64,000 nucleotides of DNA from an uncultured Oscillospiraceae bacterium (GTDB lineage Bacteria > Bacillota > Clostridia > Oscillospirales > Oscillospiraceae), in assembly GCA_947628185.1 (NCBI GenBank), contig CANQYW010000002.1, forward strand, positions 62,001 through 126,000. The letters run 5' to 3'. The position numbers were made by a program, and so were the translations under genes. Positions 46,301 to 55,900 of this stretch are shown here, piece by piece; positions within the stretch are counted from its first letter, which is position 1, and each line of letters begins with the position of its first letter. Under the pieces are notes generated by a model that did not search any database, had not been told where the DNA came from, and saw nothing but the letters and a program-made list of their open reading frames with translations.

Positions 46301-47239
46301 GTTGCTCTCCCCGGAGTTGATGGCCAGCTCCAGCGGGGAGTAGAGGCGGGAGTAGGTTATGTCCGCCATCACGGCGTAATACTGGCTTATGCCGCTCAGT
46401 ATGCCGCCCTGGCTGTTGGCCTCGTCCACGAAGTATATGAGGTCGAAGGGTTTCGCGTTGGTGTTGGACTTGAAGGTGGGGTCCACGGAGTCAAAGAGCT
46501 TGCCCTCGCTCCTGGTGTTTACATAGATGCGTATCTTCTTGCCGTAGTCGTTGGTGGTGGCCCCGGCGCTGGTGGCCAGGTTCATGGCGTTGAGCTCCCG
46601 GATGGCGGCGTAGGCGTTGGCGTACATGGACTGGCGCTGGTCCTCGTCGTCACCCTCCTTGTCGGAGACGAGCTTTGTGTAGAGGTCGGGGCAGCCCAAA
46701 ACGCCCGTTATCCTGACGGCGTTGTTGCCGTAGTCCCTAAAGAAGGCGCGGATGTATAGCGCCAGCTCAATGAACGTGCCGGCGCCGGTGCCCCCCGCGA
46801 TGGAGGAGACGATGACCACCCGCACACGCTCGGTGGTGAGCTGGGCCCCCGGGGGCGTGAGGCGCACCAGGACCCGGTGGAGCTCGTTATTGGGGTCCCG
46901 GAGGAACCGGGCGAGGCACAGCCTCGACTTATACCTATACTGGGAGGCGCCGTCGTCCACGCTGCTATTGAGGAACACGCCCTCCCGCTCGTTCCAGGGG
47001 AGCCAGTCCCGGACGCCGTCCTCCCGGCCCAGCCCAGCGGCTATCTCGCCCACGGTGTTGGCGGTGCTTATGCGGATGGTCTTTATGCCCTCCCGCTGAA
47101 GGTCCGTTATGGACTTCTGGTCCGTGTCGATGTAGATGTAGTTGGCGTTCCGGCGCTGATCCTCGGTCATCCGCGCGTACAGAAGACGCAGGGTCTCTCC
47201 GCCGGTCCCGCCAAGACCGATAAATAAATCTCTCGCCAT
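43346..47239 (-). CDS. Tubulin/FtsZ-like GTPase, large family (Tubulin_2-like)
   Basis: A 1297-residue protein with an N-terminal tubulin-like nucleotide fold. Strand-loop LFIGLGGTGGETL (residues 5-17) is the first glycine loop. IYIDTD (35-40) is the ribose/base strand. SSIAGGTGAGTFIEL (145-159) corresponds to the tubulin/FtsZ GGGTGTG signature, with Gly-Gly-Thr-Gly kept. The remaining thousand residues are largely helical, much longer than FtsZ (about 350), and I recognise no second catalytic domain. ATG 47239 has AAAGGA upstream. FtsZ-like genes of this type next to a VWA gene have been proposed as membrane-remodelling systems in bacteria and archaea. Polymerisation and GTP hydrolysis are inferred, not shown. 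Confidence 0.85.
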   Translation of the reverse strand: MARDLFIGLGGTGGETLRLLYARMTEDQRRNANYIYIDTDQKSITDLQREGIKTIRISTANTVGEIAAGLGREDGVRDWLPWNEREGVFLNSSVDDGASQYRYKSRLCLARFLRDPNNELHRVLVRLTPPGAQLTTERVRVVIVSSIAGGTGAGTFIELALYIRAFFRDYGNNAVRITGVLGCPDLYTKLVSDKEGDDEDQRQSMYANAYAAIRELNAMNLATSAGATTNDYGKKIRIYVNTRSEGKLFDSVDPTFKSNTNAKPFDLIYFVDEANSQGGILSGISQYYAVMADITYSRLYSPLELAINSGESNELNNHISAPTAIYGSAGYARVRYPYEEILRYLAERKMQSEIDSRWRLFDDQWNAECEMELDLAAQEGRTWQPDKMLRGRRFMEQMDADMDSDEHSNFRFLRDMVLNGEGQSRVEDFLGAIDQAVDVGNVSDAQSDTVAPYSIRRDTAVQESLASIISACNGVNAAAGDDPISRLDTMAKNVANYWTEFCAALRGAISGQANRLYSAIFPTTKTMLENAQINRLPINLHWGLLCKDKGQNAVHPLAARYLLYSLRARLSDAVNGALGMPRGNFEEDLQAQGNAIRLAFDEEWDDGDDFTVEDEIGYLSRLWGRRKENVAKAALDKYREAVLSCVRGALDVATAEYKRVAYRKLMDPLNELIGQYERFFENLGHYQQQLEGAVRTDHVMHDNNNNQVIFVGASSAVKDYYFYDQPSVVAALESGSAACFSAEGAGVYGALEGRTLKALEGRRMRSRDALPRDPDRFDDMGGIFDAIIEKFQEHLRNNAAYLKTDAVGALVHEICAETHIDESKINSTASNRTIFREAFRKKMADLEAKAAPMIRYNQENSMKYFVGEEQDSRTDVSRVHRYYGISPKSAEGLARYFHSNGTADPLQEFKTFLGTMNVVSDSSFGDFEIFCFCAVHCLQPNQIYRFDELQDGSYYAHYKERVHEAIKTGLLSKSPHIDKRWHRKGAMPYISKKLEFQWRKEVMRAFIYQILTRKIRFTVDRDNRKCFLSRRDGVTKFIEWPAGWPVLTRNISRLVEYIAEDEITVERDAASLDEMVRGFIQRNSNYGDSAGLYKAGMTRDPLLSRMRTDALTFYRTAKGEAKMTDEERARALDIRHRLQRSRGESVAPEDEDEVVNLNASMGGILRIAYLLHMSEERLDEDQDFGEALIQAVQDIIDEYACGMYGLAHVSGDAVFHREYVEIYNWALDKFMGSWVEQASREIIRNPVVIEETDEEDDLERLLNGTVQTVSSVPAEVQATEEYGWISANLKYKSIQAP

Positions 47240-47291
47240 GTTCTCTGTCCTTTCATTATATTTTAGGCTCTATCCCAAATAAAATATAGGT

Positions 47292-50200
47292 TTAACGCTT
47301 TTTGCGCCGGGGTCTCTTGGGGGATGAGCGCCTCCGGGCGCTGCTGCCGGCGGCGCTGAAACACCAAAACTGATACCTGGGCCGGCCCCCCGCCCCCGTC
47401 CTCGCCGTGTAGATGAGGGACCCGCTCATGAGAGTCTGGGTGGCCTTGGCGCTCTCCTTGTCCCCCAGGGGCGTGAGGGCCGCGCCGGACTGGGCGAGGG
47501 TGGTGAAGTTCTGGGAGGTGATGGACTTTATGGCCCCGGTATTTATGTTATTTAATAGCTCCGTGCGTGTGGGGAGAGGCGCTAAGTAGAAGTACTTCTT
47601 CACGCCCTCCGCCGGGCCGGAGACTGTGACCTGGGGGTTTGTGTACCTGGGCCACTTGTGCTGGCCGGTGAGGGCCACCGCCGTGAACTTGAGGCCCATG
47701 AAACTGTGTCTCTCATTTATTGGGAGGAACATGAACTTAAAGCCCATGCCCACCCTCTTCTCCGTGAGGGAGGATATCTGGTAGCCGGGGACGCCGGGGA
47801 TGTTGCGTTTCTCCACCTCGAAATACCAGAGGACGCCCCTCTTCATGCGGACCGCCGCCATGTTGGAGTATATGAGCATACCCACGAGCGTCAGTATCAC
47901 GAGGGTGACGATGAGAATTATGAGGTAAACAATATTATACCCCACGAGCCTCAGCGTACCCGCGGCCTCGGCGCCGTGAACCATGTCCACCTTGATGCTC
48001 ACGTCAAAACTGCTCCGGGAGAGGCCCCCCAGGCCGCAGGACATTATCATGTAGTGGAAGAACCTTATAAATCCGCTGCGGGTGGAGGAGCCGGGGGTGC
48101 AGATCACGGCGTCCTTGCCGTCAACCTTGCCGATGGATACGTCAATGTCCGCGAAGGGGCTCTTGAGGTCAGATGTGACGAATATCTGCTGATCAAGCAT
48201 CGCCGCGAGCTTGTCGGCGGTGCAGATATTGCCGTCCTCGTAGACTATAAAGGCGACGCTGGCGGTATTCTTCTGCAGGGCGAAACGCCGCACCTCGTCG
48301 GGGTCGGAGACCACGACGGCCACGGTGTAGGCGGCGTCGTGCTTAATTACCGTGACGCGGGTGGAGGCGAGTTCCTCATCCCCCCTCAGGAGCGTCACGG
48401 TGTACTCACCGGGGGTAGCGCTCGCGTCCCGGAGGGTGAAGGTGAGGCTGCCGTCGGCGAGCATGCCCCGCTCGCCCTTGAGCTCCCGGCCGTCAGAGTC
48501 CTCGGCCCGGATGGTGAAGAGCTCCGCCTCCTCGGGGGTCAGGGGGCCGTCGCCCTCGTCCCGGTGGGCCGTGACGGTGAAGGTGACGTAGTCCTCGTTC
48601 TCCGCCAGGGCGTTACTGAGGATGCTTATCCCCGGGCCCGCCTCGGCGGTGTAGTAGACTTCGTTTGGGAGGATGGTTATCTCCTCCGAGGCCGCCTCCT
48701 CCCCATTGAGGGTGAGGGCGACCTTGTATGTCCCGGCGGTGCAGGTGCCGTCCGCCGGGGTAAAGCGGAATATGTGGGGCTCCGGGCGCTGGGTCTCGCC
48801 CTTCAATGGGCCCTGCTCCCCTGTCGCCGTGAGGGTCAGGCCCTCAAGATACTCCGCCTCCGCCGGTTCTCCCCGGTAGAGGACGGTGAACTCAACATAC
48901 TTCTCCGTGTTCTCCGCCGCCTCACCGCGAGTCATCTCGATGGGCCCGGAGGATGTTATGGTGAAGTCCCCCGCGCCGGGCGCGCCGGCGTGGAGGGTCC
49001 TCGAGGTGCTTATCTCGTAGCCGCCGTCCATCATGCTCACCTGCACCTGGAGTACGGAGTCCCCCTCGGGGACGGTGACGGACTCGCCCTCCCCCAGCTC
49101 CTGGCCGTTAAAGAGGATCCTGGCCTCCGTCTTGCCGAAGAGGCGGCTCACATCGAGCTCCCTGTCGGTCTCGTCCTCGCAGACGGCGTAGCTCACCCGG
49201 ATCTCGTCCCCCTCCACGAGGGTACCGGAGTAGGGCAGCGTCTCCCACTCGCCCCCGGCGTTCCGGCGCTCCGCCACCAGGCGCACGTGTATGGCGGGCT
49301 CGTACATGAGGAGCAGGTCCTCCTCCCCCACGGGCTCGGAGAAGGTGAGTATCACGTTCCCGCTGGGGAGTTTCTCCCCCGAGGGGCCGGTTATGAGGGC
49401 CGTGTACCCACCGAGGGTCCCGCTGGGGACGTTATCATAATTATTATTGACCGGATACTTTATCTGTGCCTCCCGGCTAATAGAGAGGGCCTTGCCCCCC
49501 TCCGCCTCGGCGGAGACGAGCCGGGCGGCGGTATTCTGGGCCATGACGGCGATATTGCGGATGGGCGAGCCCTCGCCGGAGAGGTATATCTCCACCCGCT
49601 CGCCCTCCACCTCACACTCGTTGCTCACGCTGTAGCGGCCCGAGATGCGGTTGGAGAGCTCCTGCATGGTGGCCACGATCCCCTCCTGGGTCTCGGCGTA
49701 GACGGCAGTGAAGTTGGGGTGGGAGTGGAGCCGCTCGAGGAGCGCCCGATCCACGTCGGAACCCTCGCGGAAGTCCACCGCCTTGGAGGTGGAGGTGTCG
49801 TTCTGGGCGCCGATGCCGAAATAGACAACGAATAGGTCGGGGTAGCGCTCCAAGATGGCCTCCAGCTCGTCGCAGACCCTCTCGGCGGAGAGGTTCACGC
49901 CCTCCTCCCGGAAGACGCCGTCCGTTGTGAGGACGAGCCAGAACTGCTCCCCGGCGGCGTTGGCGCCGAGGCCCTCCCGCAGCCCCTCCCGGGTCAGGCG
50001 CTCCAGGGCCTCGCCGATGCTGGCGATGGGGGTGTCCGCGTCGGCGGAGGAGGTCTTATCAAAGACCGCCGTCACGGCGTCCTGGCGGGGACCCGCAAGG
50101 TCCAGGTTCTCCAGAGCCTCCTTATCCATAAATGTGAGGCTCAAGGAGTCCGTCTCGTTAAGGAGCCCGGTGAAGACCTGGGCGGCGTAACTTGCGTAAC

Positions 50201-50381
50201 ACCACTTGAGGTTCGGCTCCCCGGGGAGTTTCTCCCGCATGCTGCCGCTGTTATCAAAGAGGATGCTAACATGTTTGCGGACATACACAGTGCTCTCCCC
50301 GGCGGCGGCATAGACGGCGCAGGAGAGCGCCAATGCCAGTGCCAGCGAGATGGCAAGAAGTGTACAAAGCCGACGTTTCAC
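47292..50381 (-). CDS. Secreted membrane-anchored VWA-domain protein
   Basis: A 1029-residue protein. A signal peptide (about 1-27) is followed by a von Willebrand A domain. Its metal-ion site is complete: DNSGS (D43, S45, S47), T117 in DADTPIA and D154 in LTTDG. The middle (about 250-800) is a series of Ig-like beta modules with repeated TPGEYTVTL / TAGTYKVAL strands. One TM helix (about 814-837) leads to a 190-residue cytoplasmic tail with a very basic end (RRRSSPKRPRRKKR). It could thus sense or bind something outside and pass it to the cytoplasmic tubulin-like partner encoded next. The start is GTG 50381 with GGGGAG eight bases upstream, 15 bases after the small zinc-ribbon gene. Confidence 0.87.
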   Translation of the reverse strand: MKRRLCTLLAISLALALALSCAVYAAAGESTVYVRKHVSILFDNSGSMREKLPGEPNLKWCYASYAAQVFTGLLNETDSLSLTFMDKEALENLDLAGPRQDAVTAVFDKTSSADADTPIASIGEALERLTREGLREGLGANAAGEQFWLVLTTDGVFREEGVNLSAERVCDELEAILERYPDLFVVYFGIGAQNDTSTSKAVDFREGSDVDRALLERLHSHPNFTAVYAETQEGIVATMQELSNRISGRYSVSNECEVEGERVEIYLSGEGSPIRNIAVMAQNTAARLVSAEAEGGKALSISREAQIKYPVNNNYDNVPSGTLGGYTALITGPSGEKLPSGNVILTFSEPVGEEDLLLMYEPAIHVRLVAERRNAGGEWETLPYSGTLVEGDEIRVSYAVCEDETDRELDVSRLFGKTEARILFNGQELGEGESVTVPEGDSVLQVQVSMMDGGYEISTSRTLHAGAPGAGDFTITSSGPIEMTRGEAAENTEKYVEFTVLYRGEPAEAEYLEGLTLTATGEQGPLKGETQRPEPHIFRFTPADGTCTAGTYKVALTLNGEEAASEEITILPNEVYYTAEAGPGISILSNALAENEDYVTFTVTAHRDEGDGPLTPEEAELFTIRAEDSDGRELKGERGMLADGSLTFTLRDASATPGEYTVTLLRGDEELASTRVTVIKHDAAYTVAVVVSDPDEVRRFALQKNTASVAFIVYEDGNICTADKLAAMLDQQIFVTSDLKSPFADIDVSIGKVDGKDAVICTPGSSTRSGFIRFFHYMIMSCGLGGLSRSSFDVSIKVDMVHGAEAAGTLRLVGYNIVYLIILIVTLVILTLVGMLIYSNMAAVRMKRGVLWYFEVEKRNIPGVPGYQISSLTEKRVGMGFKFMFLPINERHSFMGLKFTAVALTGQHKWPRYTNPQVTVSGPAEGVKKYFYLAPLPTRTELLNNINTGAIKSITSQNFTTLAQSGAALTPLGDKESAKATQTLMSGSLIYTARTGAGGRPRYQFWCFSAAGSSARRRSSPKRPRRKKR

Positions 50382-50396
50382 CCCAAGTCTCCCCTT

Positions 50397-50714
50397 TTAC
50401 CCGAATAGCGGGCGCTTAAAATCGTCCAGCGATTTCCCCGCGATTATCTCCAGCGCGTGGTTGGTCTCCGCGCACTCGCGGCACAAAATCTTGTCGCCGG
50501 TGCCGCTGAGCGAGGAGAGGGCGTTTGAGACCACGTTCGCGGAGTAGCCGGTCCCCAGGATCAGCTTGTCGCAGTTATCGCAGTGGTGGACGAGCCTCGG
50601 CACAAAGACGAAACCCGCCGTCGCGATCACCGCCACCACCAGCACGATGGCGACTATCCTCCCCACACGTCCTGCCCGCATACGGCGGCGCTGAGCTGAC
50701 ATTTTAGCTGACAT
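50397..50714 (-). CDS. Small one-TM zinc-ribbon protein, first gene of the tubulin-like operon
   Basis: A 105-residue protein. A basic N-terminus (RRRMRAGRVGR) precedes one TM helix (about 19-40). An extracytoplasmic or C-terminal domain follows with four cysteines as CDNC (near 45) and CREC (near 77), a likely zinc ribbon. Two in-frame ATGs (50714 and 50702) are possible; GGGGATGG lies upstream of the first. No named family is recognised. It is 15 bases from the VWA gene and follows the operon promoter directly. Confidence 0.75.
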   Translation of the reverse strand: MSAKMSAQRRRMRAGRVGRIVAIVLVVAVIATAGFVFVPRLVHHCDNCDKLILGTGYSANVVSNALSSLSGTGDKILCRECAETNHALEIIAGKSLDDFKRPLFG

Positions 50715-50735
50715 TTAAAAACCATCCCCTCTACT

Positions 50736-50762
50736 TATTATCCTTAACCTATTATCCTTAAC
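50736..50762. repeat. Tandem 13-bp repeat at the operon start site
   Basis: Two exact copies of TATTATCCTTAAC (50736-50748 and 50750-50762), with a period of 14, directly downstream of the -10 box of the tubulin-like operon. Placement over the start site suggests a regulator binding site. Confidence 0.75.
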
Positions 50763-50791
50763 ATTTTATCGTATCCCAGTATGTATTGCAA
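50763..50791 (-). promoter_or_regulatory. Promoter of the tubulin-like operon
   Basis: On the minus strand, TTGCAA (50786-50791), 17 bases, TAAAAT (50763-50768). The leader is about 45 bases. The rest of the 315-base gap (to 51029) holds the alanine dehydrogenase promoter and an imperfect hairpin near 50889-50919. Confidence 0.8.
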
Positions 50792-50953
50792 GCATTTTTT
50801 TGCCCAAGAGGACGAAATATGTAAATTATTGTGAGGACAGGTAATTATTTTGTCAAATTCCGCCCGCCGCTCACATATACCTAAACCATACCCACCGTCA
50901 TTTTTCGCAGGACGGCGGGCTTTAATCTATTTATACAACTTTTGGCACAATAC

Positions 50954-50983
50954 TTGACAGATAATTTGTGTATATTGTATACT
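50954..50983 (+). promoter_or_regulatory. Promoter of the alanine dehydrogenase gene
   Basis: A consensus TTGACA (50954-50959), 18 bases, TATACT (50978-50983), about 40 bases before the coding start. Confidence 0.85.
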
Positions 50984-51029
50984 TAGCACATGAAAACATC
51001 CCCGTGAATTTTGAAAGGAGCGCTATGTC

Positions 51030-52142
51030 ATGATAATCGGACTTCCGAAGGAGATCAAGAACAACGAGTTCCGCGTGGGTCTCACGCCCGGGGCTGTGAG
51101 CGCCTACGTCCACGCGGGGCACAGAGTCCTCGTGGAGACCGGGGCGGGCCTGGGGGCCGGGTTCCCGGACAGCGAGTACGCGGAGGCGGGGGCGGAGATA
51201 CTGCCGGGCCCCGGCGAGGTATGGTCCGGGGCGGAGATGATAGTGAAGGTGAAGGAGCCCTTGGAGCCGGAGTACAAGTACTTCCGGGAGGGGCTTGTGA
51301 TCTACACATACCTCCATTTGGCGGCGGACGGACCCCTGACAAAGGCGTTACTTGCCTCGAAGGTGAAGACCGTGGCATACGAGACGATAGTTGGCCGGGA
51401 GGGGGATCTCCCCTGCCTCGCGCCCATGAGCGAGATAGCGGGGCGCATGGCCGTACAGCAGGGGGCCAAGTACTTAGAGAAGACATTCGGAGGCCGGGGC
51501 GTGCTGTTGGCCGGCGTCCCCGGCGTGGAGCGGGGGAACGTGGTCATAATCGGCGGCGGGACCGTGGGCGCCAACGCCTGCAAGATAGCCGTGGGCATGG
51601 GGGCGAACGTGACGGTGCTGGACGTGAACATCCGGCGCCTCGCGTACCTTGACGACATCTTCCCCCGTCAGATAACGACCCTCTACGCCACCCGGGACAA
51701 CATATTAAAGGCCATAGCCCAGGCGGATCTCGTGGTGGGGGCGGTGCTGCTCCCGGGCCGGGCCGCGCCGAGGCTCATCCGCCGGGAGGATCTAAAGCGC
51801 ATGAGACCGGGGGCCGTCATCGTGGACGTGGCGGTGGACCAGGGCGGGTGCGTGGAGACCACCCATCCCACCACCCACGCGGACCCCATCTACACCGTGG
51901 ACGGCATCATCCACTACTGCGTGGCCAACATACCCGGGGCCGTGGCCCGCACCTCCACCCAGGCGCTGGTGAACGCCACCCTCCCCTACGGGCTCAAGCT
52001 GGCGGAACGCGGCATCGAGGCCGCCTGCCGGGAGGACCCGGGGCTCCGCCTCGGCCTCAACACCTACGCCGGCAAGTGCACCTGCCCCGGCGTTGCCGAG
52101 GCGCTGGAGCTTGAGTACACCGACCCCGGAACGCTCATCTAA
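51030..52142 (+). CDS. ald: Alanine dehydrogenase
   Basis: NAD-dependent interconversion of L-alanine and pyruvate plus ammonia. The 370 residues match the family length. Seen: [20 protein letters not shown], the substrate-binding [11 protein letters not shown]ys and TYLHLAAD His, the Rossmann segment [15 protein letters not shown] near 170, and [22 protein letters not shown] 51030 has AAAGGAG nine bases upstream. It is monocistronic, divergent from the tubulin-like operon and convergent with the sortase gene. In sporulators it supports alanine use during sporulation and germination. Confidence 0.96.
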   Translation: MIIGLPKEIKNNEFRVGLTPGAVSAYVHAGHRVLVETGAGLGAGFPDSEYAEAGAEILPGPGEVWSGAEMIVKVKEPLEPEYKYFREGLVIYTYLHLAADGPLTKALLASKVKTVAYETIVGREGDLPCLAPMSEIAGRMAVQQGAKYLEKTFGGRGVLLAGVPGVERGNVVIIGGGTVGANACKIAVGMGANVTVLDVNIRRLAYLDDIFPRQITTLYATRDNILKAIAQADLVVGAVLLPGRAAPRLIRREDLKRMRPGAVIVDVAVDQGGCVETTHPTTHADPIYTVDGIIHYCVANIPGAVARTSTQALVNATLPYGLKLAERGIEAACREDPGLRLGLNTYAGKCTCPGVAEALELEYTDPGTLI

Positions 52143-52166
52143 TAAATAGTATATAAACGCAATAAT

Positions 52167-52204
52167 CCGGCCGCCGAGGGGTATGAAAACTCTTCGGCGG
52201 CCGG
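52167..52204. terminator. Hairpin between convergent ald and sortase genes
   Basis: A perfect 11-bp stem (CCGGCCGCCGA with its complement at 52194-52204) and a 16-base loop. Flanks are AT-rich but without a long T run. Confidence 0.65.
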
Positions 52205-52228
52205 TGGTGTAAGCCTATTAATTTAATG

Positions 52229-52981
52229 CTAACTCACCCGAGTTCCCCGGACCAGCAGTCTATACGCGCTGCTGCCGTGGGGGTGACAGGTGACGAGGGT
52301 GCAGCGATCCGCGCCCTCCTCAATGGCGAGGCTCCCTATCTCATCCGGGAGTACCACTTGTATCTTGTCCACCCGGTAGGTCACCTCCCGGCCCAGGGCC
52401 GTGAGGGTGAAGGTGTCGCCGAGCGCGAGCTTATCGAGGTCGTGGAATATATACGCCGTTGACTGGTCCCGGTGCCCGCAGAGGACGGTGTGACAGCTCT
52501 CCCCGCCAATTGGCAAGGACGAGCCCGGGATGTGACCCACGGCCTCCGCCATTGTGTCCTCGTTGGCCTCGTGGTATATGGGGAGGCGGACGTCGATCTT
52601 GGGTATCTCGATGTAGCCCATCATGCCGGTGCCCTCCGGGTCGAGAAGGGCGTCGTACTCAGCCAAGTCCTCCTCACTCAGGAAGAAGTGGGTGCCGTAG
52701 TCGAGATTTGAATTATACTCATCCGCCAGGCTCAGGATGTCCGCTTTTTCCGCCGCCGTGAGTTCCCCGGCGGCCTTGTCGTAGCTGGAGATGGCGGCCT
52801 CCATGCGCAGGTCGTGTAGCCAGCGGCTCACGGGCGTGTAGGCCAGGAGGTAGATGCTGGCAAGGAGCGACACCCCGAGGATCGTCCACAGGAGGGGCCG
52901 CAAATTTCGCTCCCTCCGCTCCGGGGCGGGTACGGCAGTCTCGCCGCCGTCCCGCCACTTTTTATGCTCTATTGCCTCCAT
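52229..52981 (-). CDS. Sortase, pilin/adhesin-associated (class C-like)
   Basis: Membrane transpeptidase of about 250 residues. An N-terminal TM helix (about 30-52) is followed by a sortase beta-barrel starting GYIEIPKIDVRLPIYH. The catalytic set is complete: His in VLCGHRD, Cys in CTLVTCHP, Arg in RLLVRG. A GTG at 52990 gives a 4-base overlap with the adhesin stop, but ATG 52981 has the better ribosome binding site (GGTGAG), so ATG is used. The TLVTC motif and co-transcription with an LPESG protein support a class C or class B/C pilus-type sortase. No DPW lid motif is visible; LLDPEG may correspond to it. Confidence 0.87.
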   Translation of the reverse strand: MEAIEHKKWRDGGETAVPAPERRERNLRPLLWTILGVSLLASIYLLAYTPVSRWLHDLRMEAAISSYDKAAGELTAAEKADILSLADEYNSNLDYGTHFFLSEEDLAEYDALLDPEGTGMMGYIEIPKIDVRLPIYHEANEDTMAEAVGHIPGSSLPIGGESCHTVLCGHRDQSTAYIFHDLDKLALGDTFTLTALGREVTYRVDKIQVVLPDEIGSLAIEEGADRCTLVTCHPHGSSAYRLLVRGTRVS

Positions 52982-52986
52982 ACCGC

Positions 52987-55900
52987 TCACCGCGCACGGC
53001 GCTTTTTGAATACGAGCGCCACGGACCCGACGGCCAGGAGCGCGAGGCCCACAAGGACGAACACGTGCGTCCCCGGCCCGCCGGACTCGGGGAGACGGTA
53101 GGCGGCATAACAGGTGTTCGTCACCGTCACCTCTGTCTCGGCGTCATTACTGTGGGCCGCCGAATCGTTGTCTGGGTATCCATAGCTCGGCTCAAACTGC
53201 ACAAGGCCCAGCGCCTCCGTCTGTGTCCAGGACCTGGAACCGGCCTCAATGGGATTGCCGTCCTCATCGAGCTCAAGGATGTAGTAATCCACCGGATTCG
53301 CTGCATTGTAGGGCACATAGAACGTCAGCGTCTTATCTTTATCCTCCGGGAAAGTGAGGGACTGCACCCGGGGTCCGTAGGCGGCATCCGCCTCTTTGTA
53401 GGTCTCGCCGTCCTTTGTGAAGAGGCCAAAGGAGTAGGTCCCCTTTACGTTGATATCTTTCCCTTCGGAGTCCACGAATATCTTCTTCACCGTGATCTTG
53501 GCTCTCTCGTTTGTGATCTCCACGTTGATGACGCCGGTGTACATGGCGGTTATCTTCGTGCCTGAGGGCAGCCCCGCGGCCTCGGGAGTCGGCGCGGTGA
53601 ACGTCCCCTTGCCAACCCAGTAGTACACGGGTGTGCCGTTTGTGACATAGCCCTCCGGCGCTTTGGTCTCCACTATCTTGTAGAGTCCGCCCTCCGTGGG
53701 GGCGAAGGACTCGCTTATGCCGTTCTCGCCTGTGGTGTATTTCTTTGTCTCCTCCACGCCCTGTACAAACGCGCCGTTCTCATCCGTGGTGCCAATGAGG
53801 GTGACCTCAAACTCCGCGCCGGGCAGATAATCCCCGGTCAAGGCGTCCTTCTTTGTGATCTGCATCGTCTTGGAGCCGGAAATACCGCCGGTGATATCGT
53901 AGCGGACGGTCTCCTTCCAAGTTTCGCCCCCATCACCCGGCTCGTGGCCCTCAAAGTAGACGATGTTCTCTACAGGCGTCTGCTCCGATGACCCCGCCGG
54001 GGCGTTTATCAGGCACTCGTACTGGATGTACACCGCTTTCCCGTTGGGGATGGTGAAGGTGATGGTATTCCCCAAGGACGTGAAACTCACGCCCTCTGTG
54101 AGCTCTGTCTTGCAGTCAGGATCGCTGTAGAACTTCACAGAATCCGATACGAGGACAAGTTTCTCGCTCATCTGGTCCTTCAGCACCAGTTCTTTCTCGC
54201 CCTCGACTGTCGTGCCCTCCTCGTTGACCTTGAGCAGGAACTTGATGGTCTGCTGCGGGTGGCCGTCCTCTATGTCCTGGATACCTTCCTTTGTCAACAC
54301 CGGCTTGCAGGGCACGGTCAGCTGGGCGTCCGCGTTGGCGACGGTCTTGCCGTTTTCGTCCTTCACCGTCACGTGGTTATTGAATATCTTCTCCGGGTCG
54401 CCCTTTGTGACGCCCAGAAGTACCTCCGGGTCCGTCACGCGGCACACCACCAGGTAGTCCACCTCGTAGGCGCTGATGGGCGCGTTAGTCTGGTTGCTCA
54501 TGCACATGCCGTTCTCGATGTGCACACCCCAACTAACAGTCCTGCCATTTTCGCTGGGATAGTACTTCCAGTTCTCCGAAGTCCACGGTTTCCAATTATC
54601 ACGATTATCCCAGTGACTCTTATTATTGCCACCTGTCGTATATGCGTCCTTGTTCGCCTTTGCGTGGCCCACCAGGAGGCCGTTCTCTCCGTCACCCTCG
54701 CCGGTCAGTGTGATGGCCCAGGGCGGGGTGTTATTGGTGCTGGGCTGCATGATGTGCATGGTCTTCGCTATGGCCACAAAGGACAGCTCCATGCCCTCCG
54801 GTATCTGGTCGGTGATGGTGTAGTCGCCCTCCATGCTGCCCGTCTTGTTCACAGAGACGCTCCAGGCGGCATACCGTCCGGCGGGGATACTGCCGTTTTT
54901 CAGAATGTCGTTATCAAGCTTGTAGTCGGCGGTATTGGTATTATTATTATTCAGGAACGTGATCTCTTTGCCGTTCCAGTCAAAGACCTGCATACCCGCC
55001 TTCTCCACGCCGCCCACGCCGGGCAGATAGTTGGAGGCCTCGTCCTCAAGGTAGTCAACCTTCGTGCCGGGTATGTTGTCGCCGTTGCTGTAGATGTCGT
55101 TCTCGTAGGGCTCCGCCTGACGCTCCGTCACGTAGGTCTTGAAGAAGAGATAGACGTACTCACTTTCATCCGGCGTATAGTCTTTATTGAAGGTGACCGT
55201 CAGTCCCTGACCTTCCGTAAACTGGCTTGTATAGCCGTCGAACTTCTCAAATTTAATATCCTTTGCGGACTTCTGGAACCCGTCCCAATCAAGCTCCTGG
55301 CCAAACTCGTGCTCCGGGCCGGTGTAGACGCCCAGCAGAGAGTCATTCTTGAGAGTATGCTTTTGGCCCGTCACGTCCCTCAGGGCAAAGCCGTTGGGGA
55401 TGTAGCTGGCGTCCACCTTGACGACCCAGTAGAAAGCGCCCAAATTGGTGCTTGTGTCCTCGTCGGGCTCGTAGTACCAGGCGTCCTTCGACACCTCCAG
55501 ATGGTTGGAGGTCTCCGACGTGTTGCTGGTGCTGTCCCTCACGCTCACATTGATGTACTTGCCATCGGGACCGATGACGGTTCCGCTCAAGTTAAAATTG
55601 TTCCCCAGAACGATGTGGAAGTTCTCATTATCTTCCTCAAGGGTGGTGTAATATGTCAGCTCGTAGGAGACCCCCGCGCCGTTGTTACCGAACCCGATGT
55701 CCTGCCCCGAGAAACTGAAGGATTTGAGGCCGTCCACCTTCACCCAGGCGGTGCCGAGTTCTTCGCCGTCCTTGTCCTTTGCCACAACCTTGACATAGCC
55801 GCTGTACTGCAGGCCGTTGGAGAGTTGGTCGCCCATCGTGGCGGAGGACACATCCCAGACGGTGTTCCCGTTCACCGTGACGGTGTACATAAAGCTGTTC

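Noticed and set aside
47658..49835. 725-codon plus-strand open frame opposite the VWA gene
   Set aside because: Shadow of the VWA gene; composition is antisense-like and there is no start signal.
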